Assembly: GCA_934047225.1 (NCBI GenBank)
Contig: OW203989.1
Span: forward strand, 7,229,977-7,293,976
Origin: Ypsolopha sequella
Lineage: Eukaryota > Arthropoda > Insecta > Lepidoptera > Ypsolophidae
Reading direction: 5' to 3'
Length of the DNA: 64,000 nt
The translations under genes were made by a program, and so were the position numbers. Positions 35,974-46,604 of this stretch are shown here, piece by piece (within the stretch, counting starts at the first letter, position 1; the number at the start of each line of letters is the position of its first letter). The notes under the pieces were generated by a model. The model searched no databases, was not told the origin of the DNA, and saw nothing but the letters and a program-made list of their open reading frames with translations.

Positions 35974-36555
35974 TTTATGAAATGGTATGTTTTACGAAAT
36001 CACATACAAATTTATTCATAAAGTATAGTGATAGATACAATTTTAGTACTAGATACCCAAAAAACTAATAAATACAAAATACAAAACTGAATTTTGCCAA
36101 AGATTCAAATATTTTATGCAAATAAATATTTTTAATATGCTATCAGATAGTCTCAAAAAAGCCCTACAATTTATTTAAGAAATTGTTATTTAATTATTTA
36201 ACAAAGCAATGTTTCTATGACATTAAAGATTTCTTGAATTCAAGTAACATTGTAATATAGCAAATTTATAGTTACTAAGAAATTAGTGATAATATTATAG
36301 ATACTTTTATGAATAATAGTAATATAATAATAGTTAATACATTTTCATTTATATTCATCATTTGTTTTTAAAATAATTAAAAGCTAAAAAGGCTTTAAAA
36401 TAATATTTATCCAATTTTATGAATAGATATTATAAAATGTTTACTCTAAAATTTGCATGCCTGAATAAAGTAAATTGTGCTGAACCAATTTTTTGTACCT
36501 CACCATTTTTATGTATACCACAATTTATGCAATAAATTATCTTTAACTTTTATAT
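35974..36555. other. Anonymous AT-rich DNA
   Basis: Very AT-rich, no supported feature. Confidence 0.5.
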
Positions 36556-36559
36556 TTAT

Positions 36560-36590
36560 TTTTGCTCGCGGTTTTGCCCGCGCTCAAATA
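36560..36590 (+). repeat. RTE-type retroposon 5' fragment
   Basis: TTTGCTCGCGGTTTTGCCCG followed by CGC matches the GGCTTCGCCCGCGCT start of the repeat at 39343 and is cut off after about 30 bases. Confidence 0.4.
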
Positions 36591-36675
36591 GATAACTTCG
36601 CCAATCGGCATTGCAGTTCAGCTAAACCTGCGCGTTTTCTAGATGAACTTTTGCTACTAAAATAAATAAAAAATG

Positions 36676-36790
36676 GTCACGGCATGAATCCCCGAGGAGA
36701 TTTCAGGTGTTTCCGAATATGGACCGTGCAATGCAAATCACAGTACACTTTCGTACAACCACAATTATGACGTCACAGCAAGGAATAAAA
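36676..36790 (-). repeat. Family D interspersed repeat, copy 2
   Basis: Reverse match to 5036-5140. It shares CATGAATCCCCGAGG and the TGCAAATCACAGT blocks and extends a little further at its distal side. Confidence 0.55.
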
Positions 36791-37021
36791 GAAAACGTTA
36801 TTGGTTTGTTAATTTATTTTTGGGTAATATTTAAACGAGCGAATATAAATTCAAATTTCAGGTGTCAAAAATATTGAATATAGTACTAAAATACTAAGTG
36901 GGCGAAAGACTGTGGGCGAATAAAATGTTGAAAACGGCGACTTACAAATTTGAGTTGAGTTGAATGATTCTCAGGCGAATAATTTTCTATTTTAGTGACA
37001 ATTTAATTTTAAGTAATACAA

Positions 37022-37115
37022 CTACGGACGTCGTCTCGCTCCACTCCGCTCCGCTCCGCTCCGCTCGGCTCTTTATTTTATCTTACATGTAAACCTAACA
37101 CGCTCCTCGTCGCAT
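37022..37115 (+). repeat. CGCTCC-rich interspersed repeat, copy 1
   Basis: A CTCCGCTCCGCTCCGCTC run is followed by CTTATTTTATCTTACATGTA-like sequence and ACCTAACACGCTCCTC. The same order recurs at 57808-57900. Confidence 0.6.
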
Positions 37116-37623
37116 CGTCCCTAGTTTTTGACTTTTGGTGAAGTATTTTATATTTCATACTTTAAATTCGCCCACTCAGTATTTTTAGTCGCACGCTTTG
37201 GTATTTATTCCGGACACTTGAAGTCGCTAATTATATTTTTATTCGCCTGATTAATAATTTCCCTTTATTTTTTTAGAGTTAATCTCAGAAACTACTCAAC
37301 AGATTTTACTGAAATTTGGAATAGAGCTAAAAAAAGTCGTAGAACAACATAGGACATCTTTCATCCCAGAAAAGTTTGATTTAACTCACTTTTTAAATCT
37401 CTCACTTGTGATATCTGTTATTTTCGACATCGTCACACACATCTGTCACTTATTTTAATATATATCGTCAATCATAAAAACGATATCCACGTGGGCAAAA
37501 CCACTGAACCAAAATATTTGAAATAAACACTATAAATATAAATCTACCCCGATAACGTTTCTGAAGCTGTGTAGGTTCCTTGTAAATAAAAAATAAAAAA
37601 TTACATTCATAATCATAACTCAC

Positions 37624-37828
37624 CTAAGCACAAGGCCATCCGTCCGCTCTTCACTGGCAATACTCGTCCTTGGTGACGTGCCAAGACGACTAGAGGCCGA
37701 ACGCCGCCTGAGTTCGTACGGCTCGGCCTCCTCCTTGCTGGTGAAGGAAATGCGCGGCGCATGTGCACGGAGTCCGCCCACTTTGTGCGCGCTTAGGCCT
37801 CGGCCTAAATGCTGGCTTTGGGTTAGAT
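37624..37828 (-). CDS. Internal exon of an unidentified host gene
   Basis: The minus strand has a pyrimidine-rich acceptor (TTTTCTTGTTTCAG) ending at 37829 and a near-ideal donor (TTAG, then GTGAGT) beginning at 37623. The 205 bases between are GC-rich in an AT-rich setting and have one frame without stops: two leading bases, 67 codons, two trailing bases. The peptide is basic and serine-rich. It includes PRISFTSKEEAEPYELRRRS and SSRLGTSPRTSIASEER, with RRRS-type kinase-site patterns and no hydrophobic segment, which suggests a disordered cytoplasmic region. I do not recognise the family. No neighbouring exon is evident, implying long introns on both sides. A recently retained repeat is possible but unlikely given both splice sites. 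Confidence 0.7.
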
Positions 37829-38694
37829 CTGAAACAAGAAAATGAGGTTAAAGAAAAACAGACTTATTAATCATAAATTTTTATCGTATAATGAGCGCTT
37901 TCACGTCCCCTTTTTGCTACGACGCAACGTAGCAAAATTCTATGACTCTATAAAACAGTGGGTTGATTAGCACACCTGCTTCGTCGCTTGTACGACCCGT
38001 AGTTTAGGATATTTCGTGATGTTGAGTGAGTGAGGGGCAAGTATAGTTGAAACCCATTGACCTAAAAGTCGAGTGTTTGTGCTATAGAATACGACTATAA
38101 GGCTCACATCCTATCATGTTAGATTCCTCGTAGTTTATAGGCCTAGAAATACTCCTTGTCCTTGGGAAATTTAAACCAGGAAATTTCCCACGTGCATTTT
38201 TAAATATAGTCAGGGGGCAAGTGTTTTTCCGTGGGTTCAACCGTTTTCTGCTCGGAGAAAAACGAGTGGCTGAAATTTAGTGCATTTTTACCATCAGCCC
38301 ATGAACCCCTTTCATTTGATACCTACTCCAAACAACAGGTATAAAAAAATGTCCATACAAATAATTATGACGTCATAAAAAGCAAACATGGATTCAAAAA
38401 CAAACAACTATTGATATTCTTAGTTTACAATTTACAACGAAGACCTTGACAGCTCTCCCATGCTTCTATCATCAAAGAGCCCACAGGGACTGAATTTTTA
38501 AACACCCGCGTCCCGCATGGTTCTACAAAACTAAGTCCAATGGACCTACTTTGATTCGCTTGTCTCGCTCGCGCTACTTTTGAAGCTCTACGCTCTATCT
38601 CTGTCGTTCGGTGGCGTCTGTGCATGTAGTTAGGCCTGTTTTTCATTTGCCGATATAAGAACGTACCGTATCTTCTTCCTCAGCAGACTAATAG
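37829..38694 (-). other. Presumed upstream intron sequence, no other feature
   Basis: TTTGCTACGACGCAACGTAGCA at about 37912-37933 resembles 54317-54337. A plus/minus frame at 38425-38646 is arginine-rich but has no splice context or motif. Confidence 0.4.
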
Positions 38695-38908
38695 CACAAA
38701 ATAGATACTACTAGAAGGCCGACTCCATCCATCGAGCGAAAACAGACGCACACATGCATAGAGGCGTACGTATGATGATCTCGGCAGAATTTCGTATTGG
38801 CAATCGACCGACTTTGACCGAGATCGTCGTACGTACGCGTCTATGGGTGCGTACGCCTTTTTTTCGCTCGTGATGCGGAGTGAACCTTCTTTAAGTGGTT
38901 ATTTTGTG
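38695..38908 (+). mobile_element. MITE F, copy 2
   Basis: AGCACAAAATAGATACTAC at the left and TGGTTATTTTGTGCT at the right form the ends. AGGCGTACGTATGATGATCT and GATCGTCGTACGTACGCGTC form the inner stem. About 85% like 62612-62826. Confidence 0.8.
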
Positions 38909-39342
38909 CTAATTGACATGAAAGTTGAACGTTTGGGAACAGGTAACCTCAAACAATGTTCTCTACTCGTTTTTAGGTTAGTAGGTAACTCAATTTTCCT
39001 AAATCTATAAATCCAATAAACACAAAGCTATTTCTAAAGGAATAGACGTGTACCCAATAAAACAAATTCCGATGTTTCCCGCCCTTTTCACGAGGTCCTC
39101 TCCGATTGTGGATATTTATTTTGCTAGAATTTTCTACACCTACCTAACCCTAACTATAGCTCTTACAGCTGATAAACGCTTGAACTAACAGATCAAATAA
39201 TTCTTCAAATACTAGATCTGCTTATGCAGGGCGTTAAGATGATAACCTTTTTCTTTAAAACGGGGTGTTCTGCGCATTAATATGGACAACGTAATCGTAT
39301 AAAAATATCGGCTGTTTCAAAAACTTAATTTCTATAAGAAAC
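38909..39342. other. Anonymous AT-rich DNA
   Basis: Nothing assignable. Confidence 0.45.
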
Positions 39343-39480
39343 TAGCTTTTTCCCGCGGCTTCGCCCGCGCTGATTTCGTTTGCATTTTCCCGGGATAAAG
39401 AGTAATCTATGTCACTCTCCAGCCTATATCTCTGTGCAAAAGTCACGTCGATCCGTTGCTCCGTTGCTGCGTGAAAGAAG
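39343..39480 (+). repeat. RTE-type retroposon 3' segment
   Basis: TAGCTTTTTCCCGCGGCTTC, CCGGGATAAAGAGTAATCTA, and GTCGATCCGTTGCTCCGTTG followed by GCGTGAAAGAAGGACAAACC form a block order I know as an abundant insect retroposon tail. A second copy is at 62016-62180. It runs into a microsatellite, as such tails do. Confidence 0.65.
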
Positions 39481-39640
39481 GACAAACCAACAAACCAACA
39501 ACCTAACAAACTAACAAACCGACAAACCAACAAACCAACAACTAACGAACCAACAAAACAACAACCAATAAACCAACAACCAACAAACCAACAACCAACA
39601 AACCAACAACCAACAAATCAACGACACAAAAATCACAAAA
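39480..39640 (+). repeat. CAAACCAA microsatellite
   Basis: Irregular repeats of AACAAACC and ACCAACA for about 140 bases. A hydrophobic minus-strand frame across it (39342-39533) comes from this repeat and is not a gene. Confidence 0.8.
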
Positions 39641-39660
39641 ATTGATCAACGACTGATCAG

Positions 39661-39770
39661 TCGACTGATGACGGCCTCATACCGTGGGCTGAAATATATC
39701 GAGTACCTATTTTTATTGTTTTACTTTTAATAAATAAAGAACAGAAATAAATAAAGCTTATAAAGCTCAA
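39661..39770 (+). repeat. Hammerhead-like motif with AATAAATAAAGCTT tail
   Basis: The motif at 39661-39702 is TCGA, CTGATGA, a GGCC/GGCT hairpin, GAAA, TATA and TCGA. Then a tail TTTATTGTTTTAC, GAACAGAAATAAATAAAGCT follows, shared with 60171-60300 and, reversed, 47320-47424. GACTGATCAGTC just upstream is a self-complementary word. Confidence 0.6.
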
Positions 39771-40049
39771 TACAACTATTGATTGTGGATCCAACCTTAA
39801 AATCAATATATATATACATATAAAAAGAGTAGAACCCGGTGTGTCTGTACATTAAAGAAAAGTACTCGTAATAAAAATAGAAAGGGGGTGACTAAAGAAG
39901 TGTAGTAGAACACAAATCAGCGATTTCTAGAATTATTTTCTGTCTGCCTGTCTGTTTGTTTGTACGTTCGCGCCAGAGTTGCCACATGGACATTAAAAGT
40001 CCGAAATAAAACCCAAAATGTATAAAAGTCCTAAATCATCAAATAGGAT

Positions 40050-40135
40050 ATCACGTGAATAGGAGTCACGCGCCGTGCGGCGAGGGGAGAGGGGCGCGGC
40101 GGTTGGCTCCCCTCTGGCCCGCCAGTAAACAACTA
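40050..40135. repeat. GC-rich island, probable repeat
   Basis: GAGGGGAGAGGGGCGCGGCG faces CTCCCCTCTGG, giving a short GC-rich stem. It has no splice sites or open frame I would trust, and it resembles repeats seen in other Lepidoptera. Confidence 0.4.
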
Positions 40136-40280
40136 TTACGTCGTAGGTTAAAAGGACCATTGTTTATTAAATTAATAAATAAGCTACCAGATTGTGTTGT
40201 AAATGAGAGAAAGCTTTCTAAAGCTAAATATTAGCTAAAAAATTATTACCTTTCATAAATAAATAACTAACTTCAAAATT

Positions 40281-40760
40281 ATGTCTCAGTTACCAAGTAG
40301 GTATCTGGGGGCACGGCAGTGCCCCCGCAAAGTCTCGCAGAAAAATCGCGGAACGGCCGTACCATCCTTTTCTCGAAGCAACTCACGGCACTTTCAACCC
40401 CCCTGTATCTTCGTTGTGGGTGAAGCTAGAAGTCTGAAATTTCAGGAACCAAGAGTACTTACTGATCCTACTTCTGACCCCTAATTACAACTTTGTACCT
40501 ATATTTGATTACGAAATATCTCAAGTCAAAGTTCCCTTATTTTGTCACTGACTGACTGACACATCATCAAAAGTCTAAAGGTGTTCTAGCAGGCCTACAA
40601 ACTTGAAATTTTGCATGCGGTTAGTGTTAAGTGTACATTGCAACAAAAAAATATAAAAATGTTATTTGCGGTTGGTAATTTAATATTTCCATACAAAGTC
40701 TATACAAAATGTATGTTTCCAGCTGCATCTATAAATTTGTATGACACTAGATGACGTTGG
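40281..40760 (+). repeat. Interspersed repeat G (CACTGACTGACTGACA)
   Basis: Begins with GGGGGCACGGCAGTGCCCCC, a perfect 20-base palindrome near 40308, and continues through TTCTCGAAGCAACTC, GTGGGTGAAGCTAGAAGTCT, CACTGACTGACTGACACATC, and GCAGCTGCATC-like sequence. I recognise this order as a lepidopteran repeat. The 67-codon frame at its start is therefore not counted as a gene. Confidence 0.55.
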
Positions 40761-40802
40761 TGGTATGCTGCTTTGCATTAAAGACGCTTAAAACGAAAAA
40801 TT

Positions 40803-41790
40803 CTAATAAAACCGGTAAAGTGCGAATCTGACTCGTGCATAAAGAGTTCCGTACCCCTACACAATACGGGTACGGAACCCTAAAAGTAAATAACAACAAT
40901 ATAGATGCCATAGCAACATTAAGGCGACAAAAAACAAAGCGATAAAACGGTAGCGCCTGACAAAGAATTCGGTACCTTTTTAGTACGGAACCCAAATTTT
41001 CATTATTTTACTTTAAAGTATTTACTACAGACTGCCCAAAGTTTAAACTTTTACTTGTATGTTGTATTACCGTTCTAAAGATAGAGCCTTTGTTATAATA
41101 ATCTGTTCCTTGGGTAAGGCACCCTAAAAAGGGTGGTTTATAATGTTCCACACATTCACAATATTAGTCTATTTAAGAAGAAAATATCAACATTTCGTAA
41201 TTAAGTCACTAAAAAAACGGTAGTGTGCGAATCCGACTCGCGCATAAAGGGTTCCGTACCCCTACACAATACGGGTATGGAACCCTAAAAGTAAATTGCA
41301 ACAACATAGATGCCATAGCACCATCAAGGCGACAAAAAACAAAGCGATATAACGGTAGCGCCTGACAAACAATTCGGTACCTTTTTAGGAAGCAACCCTA
41401 ATTTTTATTATTTCTTATTTTACTTTAAAGTAGTCTGCCTAAATTTTCAACTTGTAGGTACTTGTATGTATAACCGTTCTAACGTAGAGCCTTTGTTATA
41501 ATAATTTGTGCTTTGGGTAAGGAACCCTTAAACACATTTAGTCTATTTAAGAAGATAAATATCAACATTTCGTAATTAAGTCGCTATTAAACCGACTAAG
41601 TGCAAGTCAGACTCGCTCACGAAGGGTTCCGTACTACCATCACACAATATGGGTACGAAACCCCAAATCATTATGGTAAATACCAACAATAAAGATGACA
41701 TAGCAACATCAAGGCGACAAAAAACAAGGCGCTAAAATGGTAGCGCCTGACAAACAAATCACCACCTTTTGAATACGGAACTCTAATATT
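40803..41790 (-). repeat. Family A, partial tandem triplication of a 375-405 base unit
   Basis: Three units start near 40803, 41208 and 41583. Each begins with a degenerate CCGG/CGGTA-AGTGC block, then GTTCCGTAC, ACACAATACGGGTA, GATGCCATAGCA, AGCGCCTGACAAA, and (in the first two) TAGAGCCTTTGTTATAATAA plus ATCAACATTTCGTAATTAAG. The third is cut short. The normal distal end of family A (GGCTGAAGCTGTAGACCC, TTAGTAATAGGGTC) appears once, at 41968-42030. Confidence 0.8.
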
Positions 41791-41899
41791 TATATGCCCA
41801 AAATTTTTGTTTTACAAAGATAGAGCTGAAACAAATAACATCGAATAATTGGACCCCCCTTGGATTTCTATTTATTGAACTTTTTATGCTGTGATAGGG

Positions 41900-42065
41900 G
41901 CCATATTATTATTTGCCGTGATAGAGGACAATGTAACATATATTATGTGACAATATTTACGCGCTACCTATAACGGCTGAAGCTGTAGACCCATGTGATA
42001 GATGGATAGACAGCGGAGGGTTAGTAATAGGGTCACGGAACCTAATGATACGGAACCCTAAAAAT
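41900..42065 (-). repeat. Distal end of the family A triplication
   Basis: TTGCCGTGATAGAGG, GGCTGAAGCTGTAGACCCAT and GGTTAGTAATAGGGTCACGG lead to ACGGAACCCTAAAAA, closing the element in the same order as at 6470-6600. Confidence 0.7.
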
Positions 42066-42252
42066 CAAGGTAAAAGGTTATTTATCAAGTAAAGCTTTAA
42101 ATATATTAAAGGAAAAATAAAGCGGCTAATGTTATTTTATTTGTATATGCATCCTCTATGATGTAGGTATATTGAAATGTCTATGTACTCGTGTGTCATT
42201 CAAAAATTTTCATTTCATTTTTAAATTGAAAATTTTTTTTCAATTCAAAAAA

Positions 42253-42587
42253 GCTCATTATTCTGAGAGGTTTAGACATAATACTATACTCTGTGGTTTA
42301 GACTGACAAGTCTGCCTTCTATCATCAAAAACATAGATAAAAACTGAAATTTCAAAATTGCCTTTAGTGTGTATTGAACTATTAACAATCTGTGTCGTCA
42401 CTTCAAGTGCGAAAATATCCTTAGGACATCGGAATTCGATAGTATATCTATGTTTTTGATGATAGACACCTCGTCCAGAAGGCAACTAGAGATACATAAT
42501 AGGCCCGCAGGTTTAGCTCATTATTCTGAGAGGTTTAGACATAATAATGTACTCTGTGGTTTAGACTGACAAGCCTGCCTTTCACTT
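42253..42587. repeat. Direct repeat pair with a hairpin between
   Basis: GCTCATTATTCTGAGAGGTT onward for about 70 bases occurs at 42253 and again at about 42515, over 90% identical. Between them, TATCATCAAAAACATAGATA near 42320 faces its complement near 42443-42462. The second copy leads up to the OTU-like frame. Confidence 0.65.
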
Positions 42588-42672
42588 CATGGTCAAAAGA
42601 AATTTTAACCTGCCTGTTGCATCTAATTGTGGATAATAGTAATAATAACTTACCGTAAAAATTAATATTGCA

Positions 42673-43238
42673 ATGGAACCTGAAATATTGTACATAAATG
42701 AAAATCCTTGTCCACACCTAGTTGTCCCTATACCTGGAGATGGTTCATGTTTGTTCCATTCTTTGTCATTCTCTATGTATGGGAACATTGAGTCGTCATA
42801 TGACATTAGGTGTGCGGTAGTCGAGTATGTGGTAGCGCATTGGGATGAAATGCAACTTTTTACGTGTGACGAGCGTGGAGACACATGTACTCTACAGCAA
42901 TGATGAAAACTACCACCTACGGTTCCGTATCCGAACTTATGGCAGCCACCGCTTTGTATCCATTTACGTTCGAGGTTTACGAAAATGGCCGTTTGAGAGG
43001 ATCATTCGGTGGCGATCCTGGGATGCCAGTGAAACGTTTACGATTCTCTGGTAGTTTCTTAGGTGGTCATTATGAAATGCTCCTTCCCGATACTAGTTTC
43101 TCAGGAGTATGTCCTAATGATCAGTTAAAGGGAGTGGGTTTTAAAAAAAATCCGCAGCTGACGTGCAAGAAATATTACCCGAGAAGAAAAAAAGGAGGAC
43201 TACCTACAAAAAGAAATGAGATCCCATCAAAAACATAA
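42673..43238 (+). pseudogene. OTU-family cysteine protease-like gene, frameshifted
   Basis: A first frame (42673-42903, 76 codons, ATG preceded by an in-frame stop) carries PIPGDGSCLFHSLSFSMYG, the OTU active-site motif with Cys26. A second frame (42885-43238) continues the domain with TTYGSVSELMAATALYPFTF and LRFSGSFLGGHYEMLL, including the candidate catalytic His62. A single frame change near 42885-42900 separates them. OTU proteases remove ubiquitin, and such domains are carried by some Helitron-type (Helentron) elements. Here I infer a transposon-borne copy, because it is intronless, flanked by repeats and its 3' end enters a palindrome. The lysine-rich tail ends inside the palindrome. 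Confidence 0.7.
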
Positions 43239-43843
43239 AATGTACAAAAATGGCAAGTCTCGCAACGCAATCCTTCCACCGTAAAAAGTTGTGAGATCTT
43301 ATGTAAAGCCAAGTCTGCTGTTTTAGTTTTTATGGAAGCACCTTTTCATTTAAGTTAGTATGGGAGCACCTATTTAACAAATTTATCATTAATTGTTTCC
43401 TATTTAGTTACCTACCAACATTAAGTGACTGTATTAATATTAGTCATCTTTATTTCCTAATAAAATATGGTGACTTTGCAATCGCAGAGCACAAATAAAG
43501 CACTGATGCGTAGAAATATCTTCTCAAATCGCTAATAAATTGGTATTAGGTAGCTGATATGTTGTATATGTTGCTGTGCGATTGCGAAGTCACTATATTT
43601 TATTAGAGAAATAAAGATGACTAATATTAATACAGTCACTTAATGTTGGTAGGTAACTAAATAGGAAACAATTAATGATAAATTTGTTAAATAGGTGCTC
43701 CCATACTAACTTAAATGAAAAGGTGCTTCCATAAAAACTAAAACAGCAGACTTGGCTTTACATAAGATCTCACAACTTTTTACGGTGGAAGGATTGCGTT
43801 GCGAGACTTGCCATTTTTGTACATTTTATGTTTTTGATGGGAT
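43221..43843. repeat. 620-bp palindrome with nearly identical arms
   Basis: Arms 43221-43491 and 43572-43843 match with only a few differences. They begin ATCCCATCAAAAACATAAAA and pair through GCAAGTCTCGCAACGCAATC, AGCCAAGTCTGCTGTTTTAG and GGTGCTCCCATACTAACTTA. About 80 bases separate them. The left arm starts within the last codons of the OTU-like frame, so that end is duplicated in inverted order at 43826-43843. Confidence 0.9.
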
Positions 43844-44116
43844 TATATTTATAAGGCGTGTTTATAAAAGTAGTTAGCGTTAATTAAATTTAAGTAAAAA
43901 CTATTAAAGCTGCTACGTTTTCGCAGACAAACTGCAAAGTTTTGCGAAATATATATGTACCTAGTATAAGTGAATTTACCATGTGTTAAATAAATTATAA
44001 AAAAAAAGACTTTTTCAACCGTGAATGAGACCGCGGACCGCGGACCGTTTGGATTTCGGATTTCAGGCTCAAACGGTTAAGTCCGTTATTTGAGCAAGTA
44101 AAGGATGAAAAAATAA

Positions 44117-44280
44117 TGGTATCGATTCGGCATAACACGTCTTAACTTATTTGACAGAACTAACCTTATTTTAAGCGTCCTGTCTTTTTCTTTCTTTATC
44201 GAAAAGACAAGGACAGAACGCTTAAATTATGTTTAGTCCTGTCAAATAAGTTAAGATGTGTTTCACCGAATCGGTACCGA
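44117..44280. mobile_element. Hairpin MITE (TTAACTTATTTGACAG), copy 1
   Basis: Arms of about 75 bases, GGTATCGATTCGGCATAACA on the left with its complement ending TCGGTACCGA, surround a short centre rich in CTTTTTC and GAAAAGAC. Copy 2 is at 50567-50728 in opposite orientation. Target not clear. Confidence 0.8.
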
Positions 44281-45231
44281 TGTTATTCGACGAATGTCAT
44301 GCCAACTCTATTGAACGAGTCGAACTATAAAATTTTAACACTGTATTTATTGCATTACTCTCGTGAAGTAATTTAACGGACTTTTTCGGACCAACTTGGA
44401 CCGGGCCGGTTTTTTACTGAAATAGGGCTGGTCCGCTTTGTTCTTTTACCTTAAAAGTCCATCGGATCAAGTCCAAGTCCTATTAAAACGAACTAACTTC
44501 GGCCTTTTTTTTAGTCCATGTCACAGCTCTTGTTCACGCACATCTCCAAATTTGGATGCGATTTTCTTTATTATCATTGTAGTCACCCTGATCAACATAT
44601 AGGCTATAAGGGGCGTTAATAAAATAATGCCTAAGCCGAAAACGGGGCAGACTTGAATAAACGCGGGCGGAGCCGCGGGCAAAAGGCTAGTTACTAATAA
44701 AAAGAAAACTGTTCGATGTATTTTTGTCAAGTAGGTAGTCTTTTTTAATGAAACTGATGAATTTTTGCGCGAAATCAGGGTTGGCACTAAACTTACATAG
44801 TCCTTTCCTACAATAGTTAAGCGACAAAACTATAGCATACAACCTAGTAAAACAAAGCCTAGCTAAATGGTCGTCCAGGCGTCAGCTGGAGGTTTCTAAA
44901 TACCTCCCTGTCTCGGAGAAATGTGGTGGGATTCATAGAAAACAACAAACATTCCTTTTTATTTTCCTAGGCTTTTTGTAAATGGATAATAAAGTAGCGA
45001 GTACCTTTACTTTAAGCCAGTAAAATCTCATTTAAGGCAGCACACTGCAAAATGAGGCAATTCTTAGTATATTTTTTGCTTACAATTATGCCTCCATAGC
45101 ATTTATTAGTCAAATTTTTTTCTCTTGTTAACCAAATGTTGCAAAATAAGGAAGGAAAAAATCTGTTTAGAAGTGGTATTAGATGCTAAAATGATAAATT
45201 AGCTTTCGCTTGGTGATGGCTAATGATGATG
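44281..45231. other. Anonymous DNA with a retroposon fragment
   Basis: GCGGGCGGAGCCGCGGGCAA and AAGGCTAG at 44662-44690 are the reversed start of the RTE-type retroposon. A hydrophobic minus frame at 44521-44787 crosses this fragment and is not called. Nothing else seen. Confidence 0.45.
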
Positions 45232-45640
45232 TTAAGGTGATATATCGTCCGTGCAAAGGTCCCCGTTACTCCAGGCGGAAAGACCAGCAGTGCGAGAGGG
45301 ACGGAATCGAGGAAAATTGACAAAAAGTCGATTTTAAATTAATGCAATATTAAATAAAATGGCTATAAACATTTCCATAACCAGTAATTTAGGTATGGTT
45401 AAAACCCATCTAAATAAATGTTTTTGAAGTCTGTAATGCTATCTCAATTTGTCAGAATATCAAAAAAAGTGTAAATTTAGACCTCATTTTAATAATTATT
45501 TCTACCAAGTGAATTTCAATCGCGTTTCTGATAAACCAAAATCTAGAATACCATAATTGTTATACTGATTTATGTAAGTTGGGACTTCGTTTGAACAGCA
45601 GATAAATAACTTGAAAACGTGTCAATTTTGACGATAAAAA
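45232..45640 (+). repeat. Family B interspersed repeat, copy 3
   Basis: TTAAGGTGATATATCGTCCG is followed by the GTTACTCCAGGCGGAAAGAC landmark and an AT body ending near AACTTGAAAACGTGTCAATT. It is the closest relative of 9720-10312, in the opposite orientation. Confidence 0.75.
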
Positions 45641-46604
45641 GACACCGTGTTGTTAGCCAGAACTCCTAACAAGCGTTCTTCGCTTATTTAATAATACTTT
45701 CCAAAATTTTGAATTTTAACTTATCTCTTACATGACGTGAACCTAAAACATTTAAACGCTTGTAACTTTTGTGAGTATTTGATTTTAGTAAATGTTTTAC
45801 AACTACACTCACTCATCAAAAGGCAAAGCTTAACTAAGTTTAAAACATATTTAATATTATTTTGATTAACTATAGTTTTTTTTTCTTTTTTTAATATCTC
45901 TACCTTTTATCTTAATTGTACACACTAGTAAATAATTGTAACTTGGCTGGGTTGGGCTTAGCTCTCACATAACAATGCAAATTAGCGTGCATTATTGTAT
46001 AGTTCTGTGATTAGAACGTTACTATGGTGATTATTTTTTTGGTTTAGATTCACGTCACGGATTAATGTAAAAGACAAGAATCAAAATTAAAAATTTTGGA
46101 AAGTGTTATTAATAAGAATATTATCAGCGAATAGCGCAAATTGGGATTTCGGCTGAGCACAGTGCTCTTTATGATATAATCTCATAACCGATATATCTGC
46201 TCTGAGGCTATAATCAGGTAATACTTGTTCGGATAATTTAAAGAAGGTCGTCATAAGCGCAGACAGTCAGTTGTGGGCGTGACCAAATGTAATGCTATTT
46301 CATTTCGCTATTACGTACACGGTCGATGAAACTTGCGAAGGCAATACAATCACACCGATTTCGTCACGGGCACAAAATTGAAGCCGTGTGATCGGAAAAA
46401 CAAAATTTTGGCAATACTGGAAGGTATTCAAAAATGTTATTGCTTAAAATTAATCTAGATTACATTTTCGATGCTTAATTACATATAGTATTCATTTTTG
46501 ATTTTATCTAAAACAATAAAAATTAATTCGGCTTTACTTTTGGTAAAAATCCGTGAAATTTTTTAAGGGTTTGTTGTTAAGATATATATGATTCAAATTT
46601 TTTT
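45641..46604. other. Anonymous AT-rich DNA
   Basis: No named feature. GC-richer patch at 46310-46400 without an open frame in a splice context. Confidence 0.45.

Noticed and set aside
38425..38646. Arginine-rich 73-codon minus frame near the exon
   Set aside because: No acceptor or donor flanks it and composition alone explains the residues.
39342..39533. Hydrophobic minus-strand frame, possible membrane peptide
   Set aside because: Hydrophobicity comes from the CAAACCAA microsatellite and the retroposon tail.
40050..40135. CpG-rich exon or promoter
   Set aside because: No open frame with splice sites; it forms a stem and resembles repeated sequence.
40281..40484. 67-codon frame
   Set aside because: Lies within repeat G, whose sequence I recognise as an interspersed repeat.
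44521..44787. 88-codon minus frame with a hydrophobic stretch
   Set aside because: It crosses a reversed retroposon fragment and has no recognisable domain.
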